Positions 8,241 through 16,273 of a DNA stretch of 64,000 bases are shown in pieces. A program made the position numbers and the translations under genes. This DNA comes from Phocaeicola faecium (lineage in GTDB: Bacteria > Bacteroidota > Bacteroidia > Bacteroidales > Bacteroidaceae): positions 186,001 to 250,000 of the forward strand of contig NZ_JACSPQ010000002.1 in assembly GCF_014837055.1 (NCBI RefSeq), given 5' to 3'. Under the pieces are notes generated by a model. It searched no databases and was not told where the DNA came from. It was given only the letters and a program-made list of their open reading frames with translations. Position 1 is the stretch's first letter, and every line of letters starts with the position of its first letter.

Positions 8241-9266
8241 CTAAAGCAGGCTGATCAGCTCGTCGATGTCTTCGGGTCTGGTAGCCCAACTGGTGGCGAA
8301 ACGGACCACTGCCGTATGATTTTCATGCTTCTCCCATACACTGAAGCGTACCTTCCGGCTCAGCTCGTCGACCTTTTCCATCGGGAGAGAAACAAAAAGC
8401 TGGTTGGTTTGCGGACGGATAAAAAACGTATATCCCCGCTCGGTCAGTGCCTGACGCAGCCGTGCAGCCATTTTGATGGCATGGCGTGAAATATCCAGAT
8501 ACAGCCCGTCGGTAAACAATGTATCAAACTGTATGCCCAACAAGCGTCCCTTTGCCAATAATGCCCCGTGACGCTTCACGATGGTAAAGAATTGCTTTAC
8601 AATGCCCGGACGCGGGAAAACGACTGCCTCGCCGAACAATGCTCCCACTTTCGTGCCTCCGATGTAAAACACGTCGCATACCGATGCGATGGTTTCGAGC
8701 GTCACATCCGTCTCTTCGGCAGCCAGACCGTATCCCAAACGCGCCCCGTCTAAGAAGAGCGGCAAGCGGTATTCCTTGCATACGGCAGCAATGGCTTCCA
8801 GCTCACTCCGCGTATAAAGTGTTCCGTACTCCGTGGGATGAGAAAGATAAACCATTCCGGGATTCACCATGTGGGCATACGCTTCATCGGCAAAAAAGTT
8901 TTTCAGATACCGGCTTAACATCCCGGCTTCCATCTTACCCTCCCGGTGCGGAACGGGTAAAACCTTGTGTCCGCCCGCCTCAATCGCTCCCGCCTCATGC
9001 TGGTTGATGTGTCCGGTTTCGGTGGCAACCACCCCCTCGTAAGGCCGGAGCAAAGCATCTATCACCGTGGCGTTTGTTTGGGTTCCTCCTACTAAAAAAT
9101 AAACTTCAGCGTCGGGACATCCGCAGGCTTGGCGTATCTTGCGGCGCGCTTCCTCACAGTAACAGTCTTCCGTATAACCCGGAGTTTTTTCCATATTGGT
9201 AGCGGCAAGACGCTCCATAATCAGCGGATGTGCGCCTTCCAAATAATCACATTCAAAATTTTGCAT
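8241..9266 (-). CDS. ltaE: PLP-dependent low-specificity threonine aldolase family protein
   Basis: A fold-type-I PLP enzyme of 341 residues that most likely cleaves L-threonine/allo-threonine to glycine and acetaldehyde. Seen are GGTQTNATVI at 60-69, His86 (TGHIN) for ring stacking, Asp173 (FLDGAR) and the Schiff-base Lys206 in YIGGTKVGA. The N-terminus (YLEGAHPLIMERL) matches the beta-eliminating-lyase/threonine-aldolase group. It is cytosolic. It stands alone between dedA (divergent) and array A; no TAnnTTTG box is evident in front of it. Substrate preference within the family cannot be told from sequence. Confidence 0.9.
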   Translation of the reverse strand: MQNFECDYLEGAHPLIMERLAATNMEKTPGYTEDCYCEEARRKIRQACGCPDAEVYFLVGGTQTNATVIDALLRPYEGVVATETGHINQHEAGAIEAGGHKVLPVPHREGKMEAGMLSRYLKNFFADEAYAHMVNPGMVYLSHPTEYGTLYTRSELEAIAAVCKEYRLPLFLDGARLGYGLAAEETDVTLETIASVCDVFYIGGTKVGALFGEAVVFPRPGIVKQFFTIVKRHGALLAKGRLLGIQFDTLFTDGLYLDISRHAIKMAARLRQALTERGYTFFIRPQTNQLFVSLPMEKVDELSRKVRFSVWEKHENHTAVVRFATSWATRPEDIDELISLL

Positions 9267-9376
9267 GGCTCTTGTTTGTTTAAAATGTCAGGTAAAAGTA
9301 CAGATTTTCTGTGAGACACGGCAAGAAGGCATATAAATTTTGTGTTTGATAGCATCGAAATAACAGATTATTTTGA

Positions 9377-9384
9377 TAACTTTG
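9377..9384 (+). promoter_or_regulatory. Bacteroides-type -7 box (TAACTTTG) upstream of dedA
   Basis: TAACTTTG, 153 nt before the dedA ATG. It implies a leader of about 145 nt that contains a short open frame at 9401-9529 and an inverted repeat (CCGAGGC near 9444 with GCCTCGG near 9478). No TTTG lies at the consensus distance upstream. Confidence 0.45.
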
Positions 9385-9400
9385 CGCCCGTTATGACACA

Positions 9401-9529
9401 ATGGATGTGCAACATACGATTAAGTCTGTTCATGACATCATGCCGAGGCTTCTTGTCGGAGGATATGAGTATATCTGCCTCGGGAATCTGTACGCTTACT
9501 TTTCTTTATCCGGACAACTCTTAATTTGA
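9401..9529 (+). CDS. Candidate 42-codon leader ORF before dedA
   Basis: An ATG about 17 nt downstream of the TAACTTTG box opens a 42-codon frame that stops 7 nt before the dedA ATG. The peptide begins [10 protein letters not shown] and ends SGQLLI, with no recognisable domain. Placement (promoter, short leader, tight junction with dedA) is what suggests translation; there is no homology support. It may be a small protein, a leader peptide, or chance within a structured leader. Confidence 0.25.
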   Translation: MDVQHTIKSVHDIMPRLLVGGYEYICLGNLYAYFSLSGQLLI

Positions 9530-9536
9530 ACTCTAT

Positions 9537-10181
9537 ATGGAATTTATCATTGACTTTATTTTGCATATCGACCGGTACATGATTGAAATAGTACAGGATT
9601 ATCATTTGTGGACGTATGCAATTTTGTTCTTAATCATTTTCTGCGAAACCGGACTGGTTGTCACGCCCTTTCTTCCGGGCGATTCGCTGCTCTTCGTTTC
9701 GGGAGCGATTGCCGCTCAGCCCGATGTTCCACTCAGCGTGAATCTTTTAGCTTTGATTTTGTTTGCCGCTGCCGCCCTCGGAGACAGTTGCAACTACGAG
9801 ATAGGGCGTTTCTTCGGGCACAAGCTGTTCAGGAATCCCCACTCCCGCATATTCAAGCAAGAATATCTGGAGAAAACCCACGACTTTTATCGGAAATACG
9901 GAGGAAAGACCATCGTTATCGCCCGTTTTGTTCCCATCGTGCGCACGCTGGCGCCTTTTGTAGCCGGAATGGGGAAAATGCACTATTATTATTTTATTGT
10001 ATATAACCTGCTCGGCGCGGCAGCTTGGGTTGGCATATTCTGTTATGCCGGTTATTTCTTTGGCGACATTCCCTTTGTGCAAGAAAACTTAAAGCTGGTG
10101 CTGGTTGCCATTATTGTGATATCTATACTTCCTGCCGTAATCGAGACATTGCGCGCTAAACTGAAAGCAAATAAGAGATAA
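9537..10181 (+). CDS. DedA/VTT-domain family membrane protein
   Basis: A 214-residue integral membrane protein of the DedA (SNARE-associated/VTT) family. Diagnostic segments are the re-entrant loop region FLPGDSLLF near 42-50, [13 protein letters not shown] near 81-93, and the [18 protein letters not shown] block near 123-140 that contains the conserved arginine. DedA proteins affect envelope integrity, and members act as phospholipid or C55-P flippases; the exact role here is unknown. It is followed after 23 nt by DUF47 and pit, suggesting co-transcription. Confidence 0.93.
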   Translation: MEFIIDFILHIDRYMIEIVQDYHLWTYAILFLIIFCETGLVVTPFLPGDSLLFVSGAIAAQPDVPLSVNLLALILFAAAALGDSCNYEIGRFFGHKLFRNPHSRIFKQEYLEKTHDFYRKYGGKTIVIARFVPIVRTLAPFVAGMGKMHYYYFIVYNLLGAAAWVGIFCYAGYFFGDIPFVQENLKLVLVAIIVISILPAVIETLRAKLKANKR

Positions 10182-10204
10182 ACTATAATTAAAAACTACT
10201 GCAA

Positions 10205-10852
10205 ATGAAAAATTCATTCTTTAGCCGTTTTGCCCCTAAGGAAACTAAGTTTTTTCCGTTATTGAAACAATTGTCTGAAATCGTGTTGTCAGCTTCTGAG
10301 CTGTTAATGGAGAGTTTGAAACACGAATCTCCGGAAGAGAGAAGCGAATACTACAAGAAGATTAAAGACGTGGAACGACAGGGAGACCAGTTGACAAATC
10401 GTATTTTTGAAGAACTGGGGAAAACGTTTATCACCCCATTCGACAGAGAAGACATCCACGATTTGGCATCATCGACCGATGATATTATAGACTGTATAAA
10501 CAGCGCAGCGAAGCGTATCGCCATCTATAATCCCCGTTCTATTTCGGATAGTGGCAAAGAGTTGGCTGTATTGATTCACGAAGGCGCTGTACATATATGT
10601 AAAGCGATGGATGAGCTGGAAACATTCTCGAAGAAACCCGCTTCGTTGCGCGAGTGTTGCTTACAGCTCCATCAGATAGAGAATCATGCCGACGATGTTT
10701 ATGAACTGTTTATCACCCGACTTTTCCGCGAAGAGAAAGATTGCATCGAGATTCTTAAAACAAAAGAAATCATGCAGTGCTTAGAGAAGACAACCGATGC
10801 TGCCGAGCATGTAGGAAAAGTGTTGAAGAGCCTGATAGTGAAGTATGCTTAA
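10205..10852 (+). CDS. DUF47 (PhoU-like) phosphate-transport accessory protein
   Basis: A 215-residue all-helical cytosolic protein of the DUF47/PhoU-like family. Matching segments are KDVERQGDQLTNRIFEELGKTFITPFDREDIHDLAS and the final TTDAAEHVGKVLKSLIVK, with acidic/His clusters (ENHADDVYE) typical of its metal sites. Family members are encoded with PiT transporters and are thought to regulate them. Here pit follows after 31 nt, as expected. Length is normal. Confidence 0.93.
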   Translation: MKNSFFSRFAPKETKFFPLLKQLSEIVLSASELLMESLKHESPEERSEYYKKIKDVERQGDQLTNRIFEELGKTFITPFDREDIHDLASSTDDIIDCINSAAKRIAIYNPRSISDSGKELAVLIHEGAVHICKAMDELETFSKKPASLRECCLQLHQIENHADDVYELFITRLFREEKDCIEILKTKEIMQCLEKTTDAAEHVGKVLKSLIVKYA

Positions 10853-10883
10853 TTAAAACAACAGAAGCGGATAACATAAGTAT

Positions 10884-11900
10884 ATGGAACTATTAATAAC
10901 CATCATCGTTTTAGCACTGATATTCGATTACATTAACGGATTTCATGATGCTGCGAACTCAATAGCGACAATCGTTTCTACTAAAGTCCTTACACCTTTT
11001 CAAGCTGTGGTGTGGGCGGCATGTTTTAATTTCGTGGCTTTTTTCATAGCCAAGTATATTATTGGCGATTTCGGTATCGCCAATACCGTATCGAAAACGG
11101 TTTTCGAAGATTACATCACCTTACCTATTATCTTGTCAGGAGTAATTGCCGCCATTATCTGGAATTTGTTTACTTGGTGGAAAGGAATTCCTTCTTCTTC
11201 GTCTCATACTTTGATTGGCGGATTTGCCGGTGCAGCAATCATGGCACACGGTTTTGAAGCCATACAGCTTAATATCATTCTGAAAATAGCAGCCTTTATT
11301 TTTCTTGCACCTTTTATTGGTATGATTGTGGCATTCGGATTTACGCTGATTGTCCTGAATCTGTGTAAGAAATCGCGCCCGCATACAGCCGAAATGTGGT
11401 TTAAGAAACTTCAGCTGGTTTCTTCCGCCTTGTTCAGTATCGGTCACGGACTGAATGATTCTCAGAAAGTGATGGGTATCATTGCCGCAGCGATGATAGC
11501 AGCCCATTCACAAGGGTTAGGTATGGGAATAAACAGCATAGCCGATTTGCCCGATTGGGTTGCCTTTTCTTGCTTTACAGCTATCTCGCTCGGAACCATG
11601 TCGGGAGGATGGAAAATTGTAAAGACGATGGGAAACAAGATTACGCGCGTTACTCCGCTCGAAGGCGTAGTAGCGGAAACAGCCGGTGCTTTTACGTTGT
11701 ATCTCACTGAGTATTTGAAAATACCCGTCAGTACAACGCATACTATCACGGGCGCCATTATCGGTGTGGGGGCTACCAAACGCTTGTCGGCAGTTCGTTG
11801 GGGAGTTACCCGTAGCCTGATGACTGCTTGGGTTTTGACGATACCTGTCAGCGCGTTGCTTGCCGCCGGAATTTATTTGGTTGTGAATCTCTTTTGTTAA
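10884..11900 (+). CDS. pit: PiT-family inorganic phosphate transporter
   Basis: A 338-residue multi-spanning permease that moves phosphate (as metal-phosphate or with protons/sodium) across the inner membrane. It shows the duplicated PiT signatures: DYINGFHDAANSIATIVSTK near 15-34 and HGLNDSQKVMGI near 188-199, and the paired GIPSSSSHTLIGG and IPVSTTHTITGAIIG segments. Its DUF47 partner is directly upstream. No terminator is seen after the stop; the next promoter is 63 nt on. Confidence 0.95.
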   Translation: MELLITIIVLALIFDYINGFHDAANSIATIVSTKVLTPFQAVVWAACFNFVAFFIAKYIIGDFGIANTVSKTVFEDYITLPIILSGVIAAIIWNLFTWWKGIPSSSSHTLIGGFAGAAIMAHGFEAIQLNIILKIAAFIFLAPFIGMIVAFGFTLIVLNLCKKSRPHTAEMWFKKLQLVSSALFSIGHGLNDSQKVMGIIAAAMIAAHSQGLGMGINSIADLPDWVAFSCFTAISLGTMSGGWKIVKTMGNKITRVTPLEGVVAETAGAFTLYLTEYLKIPVSTTHTITGAIIGVGATKRLSAVRWGVTRSLMTAWVLTIPVSALLAAGIYLVVNLFC

Positions 11901-11963
11901 GAATATATTTATTAACGGGCTTTAAAAACATCCGAAGAAGAGACGGGAGTGCAAATAAAAATG

Positions 11964-11971
11964 TATATTTG
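11964..11971 (+). promoter_or_regulatory. Bacteroides-type -7 box (TATATTTG) of tsaB
   Basis: TATATTTG, 28 nt before the tsaB ATG. No clear -33 TTTG is present at 19-21 nt. Confidence 0.5.
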
Positions 11972-11999
11972 CAGATTGCTAATAATTTAAGATTGTATT

Positions 12000-12689
12000 A
12001 TGTCGTGTATTTTACATATTGAAACATCAACGGATGTATGTTCCGTAGCAGTGAGTCAGGACGGAGCTTCTATTTTTTCGAAAGAAGACTTCAACGGGCC
12101 TTCTCATGCTGTAACGTTAGGCGTCTTTGTAGACGAAGCGCTATCGTTTGCCGATAGTCATGCGATTCCGGTCGATGCAGTGGCAGTAAGCTGTGGTCCG
12201 GGGTCGTACACCGGACTGCGTATCGGGGTATCGATGGCGAAAGGTATCTGTTACGGACGTAATATTCCGCTTATCGGACTGCCTACACTGGAAGTAATGT
12301 GTGTTCCCATCTTGCTTTTTCATGACTTGCCGGAAGATGCATTGCTTTGTCCGATGATAGATGCACGGCGTATGGAAGTCTATGCAGCCGTTTACGACCG
12401 CTCTCTGAAAGCACAACGGGCTATTTCGGCTGATATTATCGATGAAAATTCATACGCCGGTTTTTTGGCAGAACATCCTGTTTACTTCTTTGGAAACGGT
12501 GCGGAGAAGTGTCGCTCGAAGCTGACGCATCCGAATGCCCATTTTATTGAAAATATAAATCCGCTGGCTAAGTGGATGTTTCCGCTTGCAGAAAAAGAGA
12601 TGGCACGCGAAAACTTTAAAGATGTGGCATATTTTGAACCGTTCTATCTGAAAGAGTTTGTCACCTCTGTGCCTAAAAAACTTCTTTAA
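12000..12689 (+). CDS. tsaB: tRNA threonylcarbamoyladenosine biosynthesis protein TsaB
   Basis: TsaB is the non-catalytic ASKHA-fold partner of TsaD in the t6A37 tRNA modification complex. The 229-residue protein starts with the family pattern LHIETSTDVCSVAV and has SCGPGSYTGLRIGVSMAKG near 63-81 and MIDARRMEVYAAVYD near 118-132. Length is normal. It lacks the metal-binding histidines of TsaD, which fits TsaB. It has its own -7 box and is followed by a 253-nt gap with a possible terminator structure. Confidence 0.95.
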   Translation: MSCILHIETSTDVCSVAVSQDGASIFSKEDFNGPSHAVTLGVFVDEALSFADSHAIPVDAVAVSCGPGSYTGLRIGVSMAKGICYGRNIPLIGLPTLEVMCVPILLFHDLPEDALLCPMIDARRMEVYAAVYDRSLKAQRAISADIIDENSYAGFLAEHPVYFFGNGAEKCRSKLTHPNAHFIENINPLAKWMFPLAEKEMARENFKDVAYFEPFYLKEFVTSVPKKLL

Positions 12690-12736
12690 GCGGTTATAGG
12701 CGCATTGAAATCCGGTTCTGAAACCTTTAAAAAGAT

Positions 12737-12818
12737 ATTGGGATATTTGATGTAAAACATACGCTTGGTTGATGAACTTCGCTGCGTGGTCTTCATGAAT
12801 TTGTCCCAATGTTTTTTT
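12737..12818 (+). terminator. Structured 3' region after tsaB ending in a T-run
   Basis: ATTGGGATA (12737-12745) can pair with TGTCCCAAT (12802-12810) with G-U pairs allowed, enclosing a smaller ATGAA/TTCAT hairpin, and seven Ts follow at 12812-12818. The loop is too long for a simple terminator, so it could also be a small structured RNA. The rest of the 12690-12942 gap shows nothing else. Confidence 0.4.
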
Positions 12819-12942
12819 GATAGGAATAAGATACCTGCCGGAAGTTTTTACATTTAATGTCATACGTCGAACCATGAAGCCGGAAACAGGTGAGAAAACC
12901 TTTCATCTCTGTCTGATGGTTTCTATTTAGTTATAAATTAGA

Positions 12943-13557
12943 ATGGAATACAATACGCAGAAACGTAAATTGCCGTTGCCGGAATACGGACGTAGCGTGC
13001 AAAACATGGTAGATTATGCGCTGACTATCGAAGACCGTGAAGAACGTCAGCGTTGTGCCAATACAATAATTAATATAATGGGAAATATGTTTCCACTTTT
13101 GCGCGATGCTTCTGATTTTAATCGCAAGTTGTGGGACCATCTGGCCATAATGTCCGATTTTAAGTTGGATATCGACTATCCCGTAGAAATAGTGAAAAAG
13201 GAAGAGCTGGAAGTTAAGCCTGAGCGAATCCCTTATTTACAGCATAATATTCGTTATCGTCATTACGGGCGGTTTGTTCAGGATTTGATAAAAATAGCAT
13301 CTGATTTTGAAGAAGGCGACGAGAAAAAGCAACTGGTAAATCTGATAGTCAACCACATGAAAAAAGATTATGTGGCATGGAATAAAGATGGAGTGGAAGA
13401 TACGAAGATATTGGAAGATCTTTATGAACTGTCGGACGGAAAGATAAAATGTTCTATCGAAGACGTACGCTTTTTCGAGCAACGCACGTTTAATTCGCGT
13501 CGTCGTCCGGCAAACAATAATCAGTCGAAGAAAAAATATAATAACCAAAACCAATAA
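12943..13557 (+). CDS. DUF4290 family protein
   Basis: A 204-residue cytosolic protein of a Bacteroidetes-specific family (DUF4290), function unknown. The start MEYNTQKRKLPLPEYGR and the helical core (CANTIINIMGNMFP, NLIVNHMKKDY) are typical. The C-terminal 25 residues are low-complexity, Arg/Asn/Lys-rich (RRRPANNNQSKKKYNNQN), which suggests nucleic-acid contact or disorder; that is inference. murA starts 13 nt after the stop, so it is probably first in the run through rseP. Confidence 0.9.
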   Translation: MEYNTQKRKLPLPEYGRSVQNMVDYALTIEDREERQRCANTIINIMGNMFPLLRDASDFNRKLWDHLAIMSDFKLDIDYPVEIVKKEELEVKPERIPYLQHNIRYRHYGRFVQDLIKIASDFEEGDEKKQLVNLIVNHMKKDYVAWNKDGVEDTKILEDLYELSDGKIKCSIEDVRFFEQRTFNSRRRPANNNQSKKKYNNQNQ

Positions 13558-13570
13558 AAACGGACGTATT

Positions 13571-14878
13571 ATGGCTTCGTTTGTAATTGAAGGAGGACAT
13601 AAGCTACACGGAGAGATTATTCCGCAAGGGGCTAAGAATGAGGTCTTGCAACTGCTTTGCGCCACGTTGCTTACCGAAGAAGAAGTAACCATTAGTAATG
13701 TGCCTAACATCTTGGATGTTAACAATCTGATTCAGATGTTGCGCGACATGGGGGTTGAAGTCTCGAAAAAGTCGGGAGATACTTATACGTTTAAAGCAGC
13801 AACAATAGATAGGGAATATTTGGAAAGCGAAGAATTCCTTACCCGTTGTTCGAAGTTGCGCGGCTCTGTGATGCTTGTGGGACCGCTGTTAGCCCGTTTC
13901 GGCAAGGCTTTGATAGCCAAACCGGGAGGAGATAAAATAGGTCGTCGCCGTTTGGATACGCATTTCTTGGGTATTCAAAAATTAGGCGCTTCTTTTGATT
14001 ACGATGCTTCGAGAGGCGTTTTTAAAATCTATGCCGATCGATTGAAGGGTACGTTCATGTTGCTTGATGAGGCCTCGATAACCGGAACAGCCAATATCAT
14101 CATGGCAGCCGTGTTAGCAGAAGGAACTACCACTATTTATAACGCAGCCTGCGAACCCTATATTCAGCAACTTTGCCGGATGCTGAACCGCATGGGAGCC
14201 CGTATATCCGGTATCGCTTCAAATCTGTTGACTATTGAGGGGGTTGAATCACTGAAAGGATGCACGCATACTGCTTTGCCCGATATGATTGAAGTGGGGA
14301 GCTTTATCGGCATGGCTGCAATGACAGGTAGCGAAATACTCATAAAAAACGTCTCGTATGATAACCTCGGTATCATACCCAACAGTTTCCGCCGTTTAGG
14401 TATTCAAATCGAACAGCGGGGGGATGATATCTTGGTTCCGCAACAAGACCATTATCAGATAGAATCATTCATTGACGGTTCTATCATGACTATAGCGGAT
14501 GCTCCGTGGCCCGGACTTACCCCCGACTTGCTGAGCGTAATGCTTGTTGTGGCTACGCAGGCGAAAGGTAGCGTGTTGATTCATCAAAAGATGTTTGAAA
14601 GTCGCTTGTTTTTTGTTGATAAACTGATTGATATGGGGGCACAGATTATTTTGTGCGACCCTCATCGGGCGGTAGTTATCGGTCATGACCGGAACTTCAA
14701 TTTACGTGGCGGAAACATGTCATCGCCTGATATTCGTGCCGGTATTGCTTTGTTGATTGCTGCCCTGAGCGCTGAAGGAATCAGCCGTATCCATAACATT
14801 GAGCAGATAGACCGCGGATATCAAAACATCGAACAACGACTGACGGCGCTTGGCGCACGTATCACCCGTATAGAATAA
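13571..14878 (+). CDS. murA: UDP-N-acetylglucosamine 1-carboxyvinyltransferase with Asp at the fosfomycin-target position
   Basis: MurA transfers enolpyruvate from PEP to UDP-GlcNAc, the first committed step of peptidoglycan synthesis. The 435-residue protein has GAKNEVLQLLCATLLT near 18-33, the catalytic loop PGGDKIGRRRLD near 118-129, and DGSIMTIADAPWPGLTPD further on. In E. coli MurA the loop reads PGGCTIGARPVD, with Cys115 attacked by fosfomycin; here that residue is Asp121. Asp is active at this position in other bacteria and confers fosfomycin insensitivity. DUF4290 precedes by 13 nt and rimM follows by 9 nt. Confidence 0.96.
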   Translation: MASFVIEGGHKLHGEIIPQGAKNEVLQLLCATLLTEEEVTISNVPNILDVNNLIQMLRDMGVEVSKKSGDTYTFKAATIDREYLESEEFLTRCSKLRGSVMLVGPLLARFGKALIAKPGGDKIGRRRLDTHFLGIQKLGASFDYDASRGVFKIYADRLKGTFMLLDEASITGTANIIMAAVLAEGTTTIYNAACEPYIQQLCRMLNRMGARISGIASNLLTIEGVESLKGCTHTALPDMIEVGSFIGMAAMTGSEILIKNVSYDNLGIIPNSFRRLGIQIEQRGDDILVPQQDHYQIESFIDGSIMTIADAPWPGLTPDLLSVMLVVATQAKGSVLIHQKMFESRLFFVDKLIDMGAQIILCDPHRAVVIGHDRNFNLRGGNMSSPDIRAGIALLIAALSAEGISRIHNIEQIDRGYQNIEQRLTALGARITRIE

Positions 14879-14887
14879 AGACTCATT

Positions 14888-15403
14888 ATGATAAAGAAAG
14901 ACGAAGTTTTTAAAATCGGAATTCTCAATAAGCCGCACGGAATCAAGGGTGAACTGTCGTTTACCTTTACTGATGATATATTCGACCGTGTAGACGATTG
15001 CGATTATTTGATTTTGCTGTTAGACGGTATTTTGGTTCCTTTCTTTCTCGAGGAATACCGTTTCCGTTCTGACAATATGGCTTTGGTAAAGTTTGAGGGA
15101 ATTGATTCGGCAGAAGCGGCACGGAGATTCACCAATGTCGAAGTGTATTTTCCTAAGAAATACATGGATGAACAAGACGAAATCACTTCGTGGAACTTCT
15201 TTGTCGGCTTTCAGGTAAAAGATGTCCGTCACGGTGATTTAGGGTCTATTGTAGATGTGGATGATGCTACTATAAACGTATTGTTTGTTATTGAGAAAGA
15301 AGGCAAAGAACTATTGCTTCCGGCGCATGAAGAATTTATTGTAGGATTGGATAAAAAGAAAAAGATTCTGACCGTAGACATACCTGAAGGGTTATTGGAT
15401 TGA
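14888..15403 (+). CDS. rimM: Ribosome maturation factor RimM
   Basis: RimM binds S19 and helps 30S head maturation. The 171-residue protein starts with the RimM N-terminal barrel ([18 protein letters not shown]) and has the PRC-type second domain ([30 protein letters not shown]) ending at VDIPEGLLD. Length is normal. The stop overlaps the possible TTG start of the following M23 gene by 4 nt, and the preferred ATG is 5 nt downstream. Confidence 0.95.
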   Translation: MIKKDEVFKIGILNKPHGIKGELSFTFTDDIFDRVDDCDYLILLLDGILVPFFLEEYRFRSDNMALVKFEGIDSAEAARRFTNVEVYFPKKYMDEQDEITSWNFFVGFQVKDVRHGDLGSIVDVDDATINVLFVIEKEGKELLLPAHEEFIVGLDKKKKILTVDIPEGLLD

Positions 15404-15408
15404 CAGAC

Positions 15409-16269
15409 ATGGGGAAAAGAAACCGTAAAGCGTTTTGGCATAACGTTAAGTTTAAATATAAGCTGACGATTATCAATGAAAATACTTTGGAAGAAGTAGT
15501 AGGCATCCATGTGTCTAAACTGAACGGGCTTTCGGTTTTGCTTTGCGTATGTACGGCTATTTTTGTGATTGCGGCACTGATAATAACTTTCACTCCGTTG
15601 CGCAATTACTTGCCCGGTTATATGAACAGCGAGGTGCGTAAACAGGTTGTATCGAATGCGTTGCGTGCCGATTCACTCCGGTTGGCGTTAGAACGCCAGA
15701 ACCATTATATCATGAATGTTCAGGATATTATCAGCGGCAGGGTGAAAGCCGATACCGTTCTTTCGATAGACTCTCTTACAAACGTGCGCGCCGAGAATTT
15801 GATGGAACGGACTAAGGAAGAAGAAGATTTCCGTAAGCAGTATGAAGAAAAAGAACGTTATAATCTTACTGCGGTAAGAGATGTCAGCGACGCGGCGGGA
15901 TTGATATTTTACCGTCCTCTTCGGGGAGTGGCAACAACAGCTTTTAATCCTGAAAAGAAACATTTCGGCATCGACTTTACCGCAAGTCCTAATGGGAGTA
16001 TTCTTTCTGCACTCGATGGTACGGTTATATTGGCAGCTTATACGGCGGAAGCCGGTTATGTGATACAGATACAGCATACACAGAATTTCATTACGGTTTA
16101 TAAGCACTGTGGTTCGTTGATAAAGCGAGAGGGCGACCGGGTAAAAGGAGGTGAAGTTATCGCTTTAGTGGGGACCAAAGGCGACACAGAGAATGGTAAA
16201 CCTTATATTCATTTTGAATTGTGGCATAAAGGAAATCCGATTAACCCGGAAAAATATATAGTCTTTTGA
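15409..16269 (+). CDS. Membrane-anchored M23 (LytM-type) peptidase-family protein lacking one active-site His
   Basis: A 286-residue protein with a short cytosolic N-terminus, one membrane helix at about 43-65, a periplasmic linker, partly coiled (RTKEEEDFRKQYEEKERY), and a C-terminal LytM domain. The metal-site HFGID is present, as are the VYKHC histidine and the last histidine of the pair, in KPYIHFELW. The usual HxH motif here reads YxH, so the catalytic His is Tyr. It may therefore be a regulator or activator of amidases rather than an endopeptidase. I prefer the ATG at 15409 over an upstream TTG at 15400 that overlaps rimM. Confidence 0.85.
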   Translation: MGKRNRKAFWHNVKFKYKLTIINENTLEEVVGIHVSKLNGLSVLLCVCTAIFVIAALIITFTPLRNYLPGYMNSEVRKQVVSNALRADSLRLALERQNHYIMNVQDIISGRVKADTVLSIDSLTNVRAENLMERTKEEEDFRKQYEEKERYNLTAVRDVSDAAGLIFYRPLRGVATTAFNPEKKHFGIDFTASPNGSILSALDGTVILAAYTAEAGYVIQIQHTQNFITVYKHCGSLIKREGDRVKGGEVIALVGTKGDTENGKPYIHFELWHKGNPINPEKYIVF

Positions 16270-16273
16270 TAGT

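Noticed and set aside
9342..9524. 60-codon frame upstream of dedA
   Set aside because: It starts before the TAACTTTG box and overlaps the better-placed 42-codon frame; no domain or composition supports it.
12450..12875. 141-codon minus-strand frame across the end of tsaB and the following gap
   Set aside because: Half of it is antisense to tsaB; the peptide has no recognisable domain and the gap looks like structured non-coding DNA.
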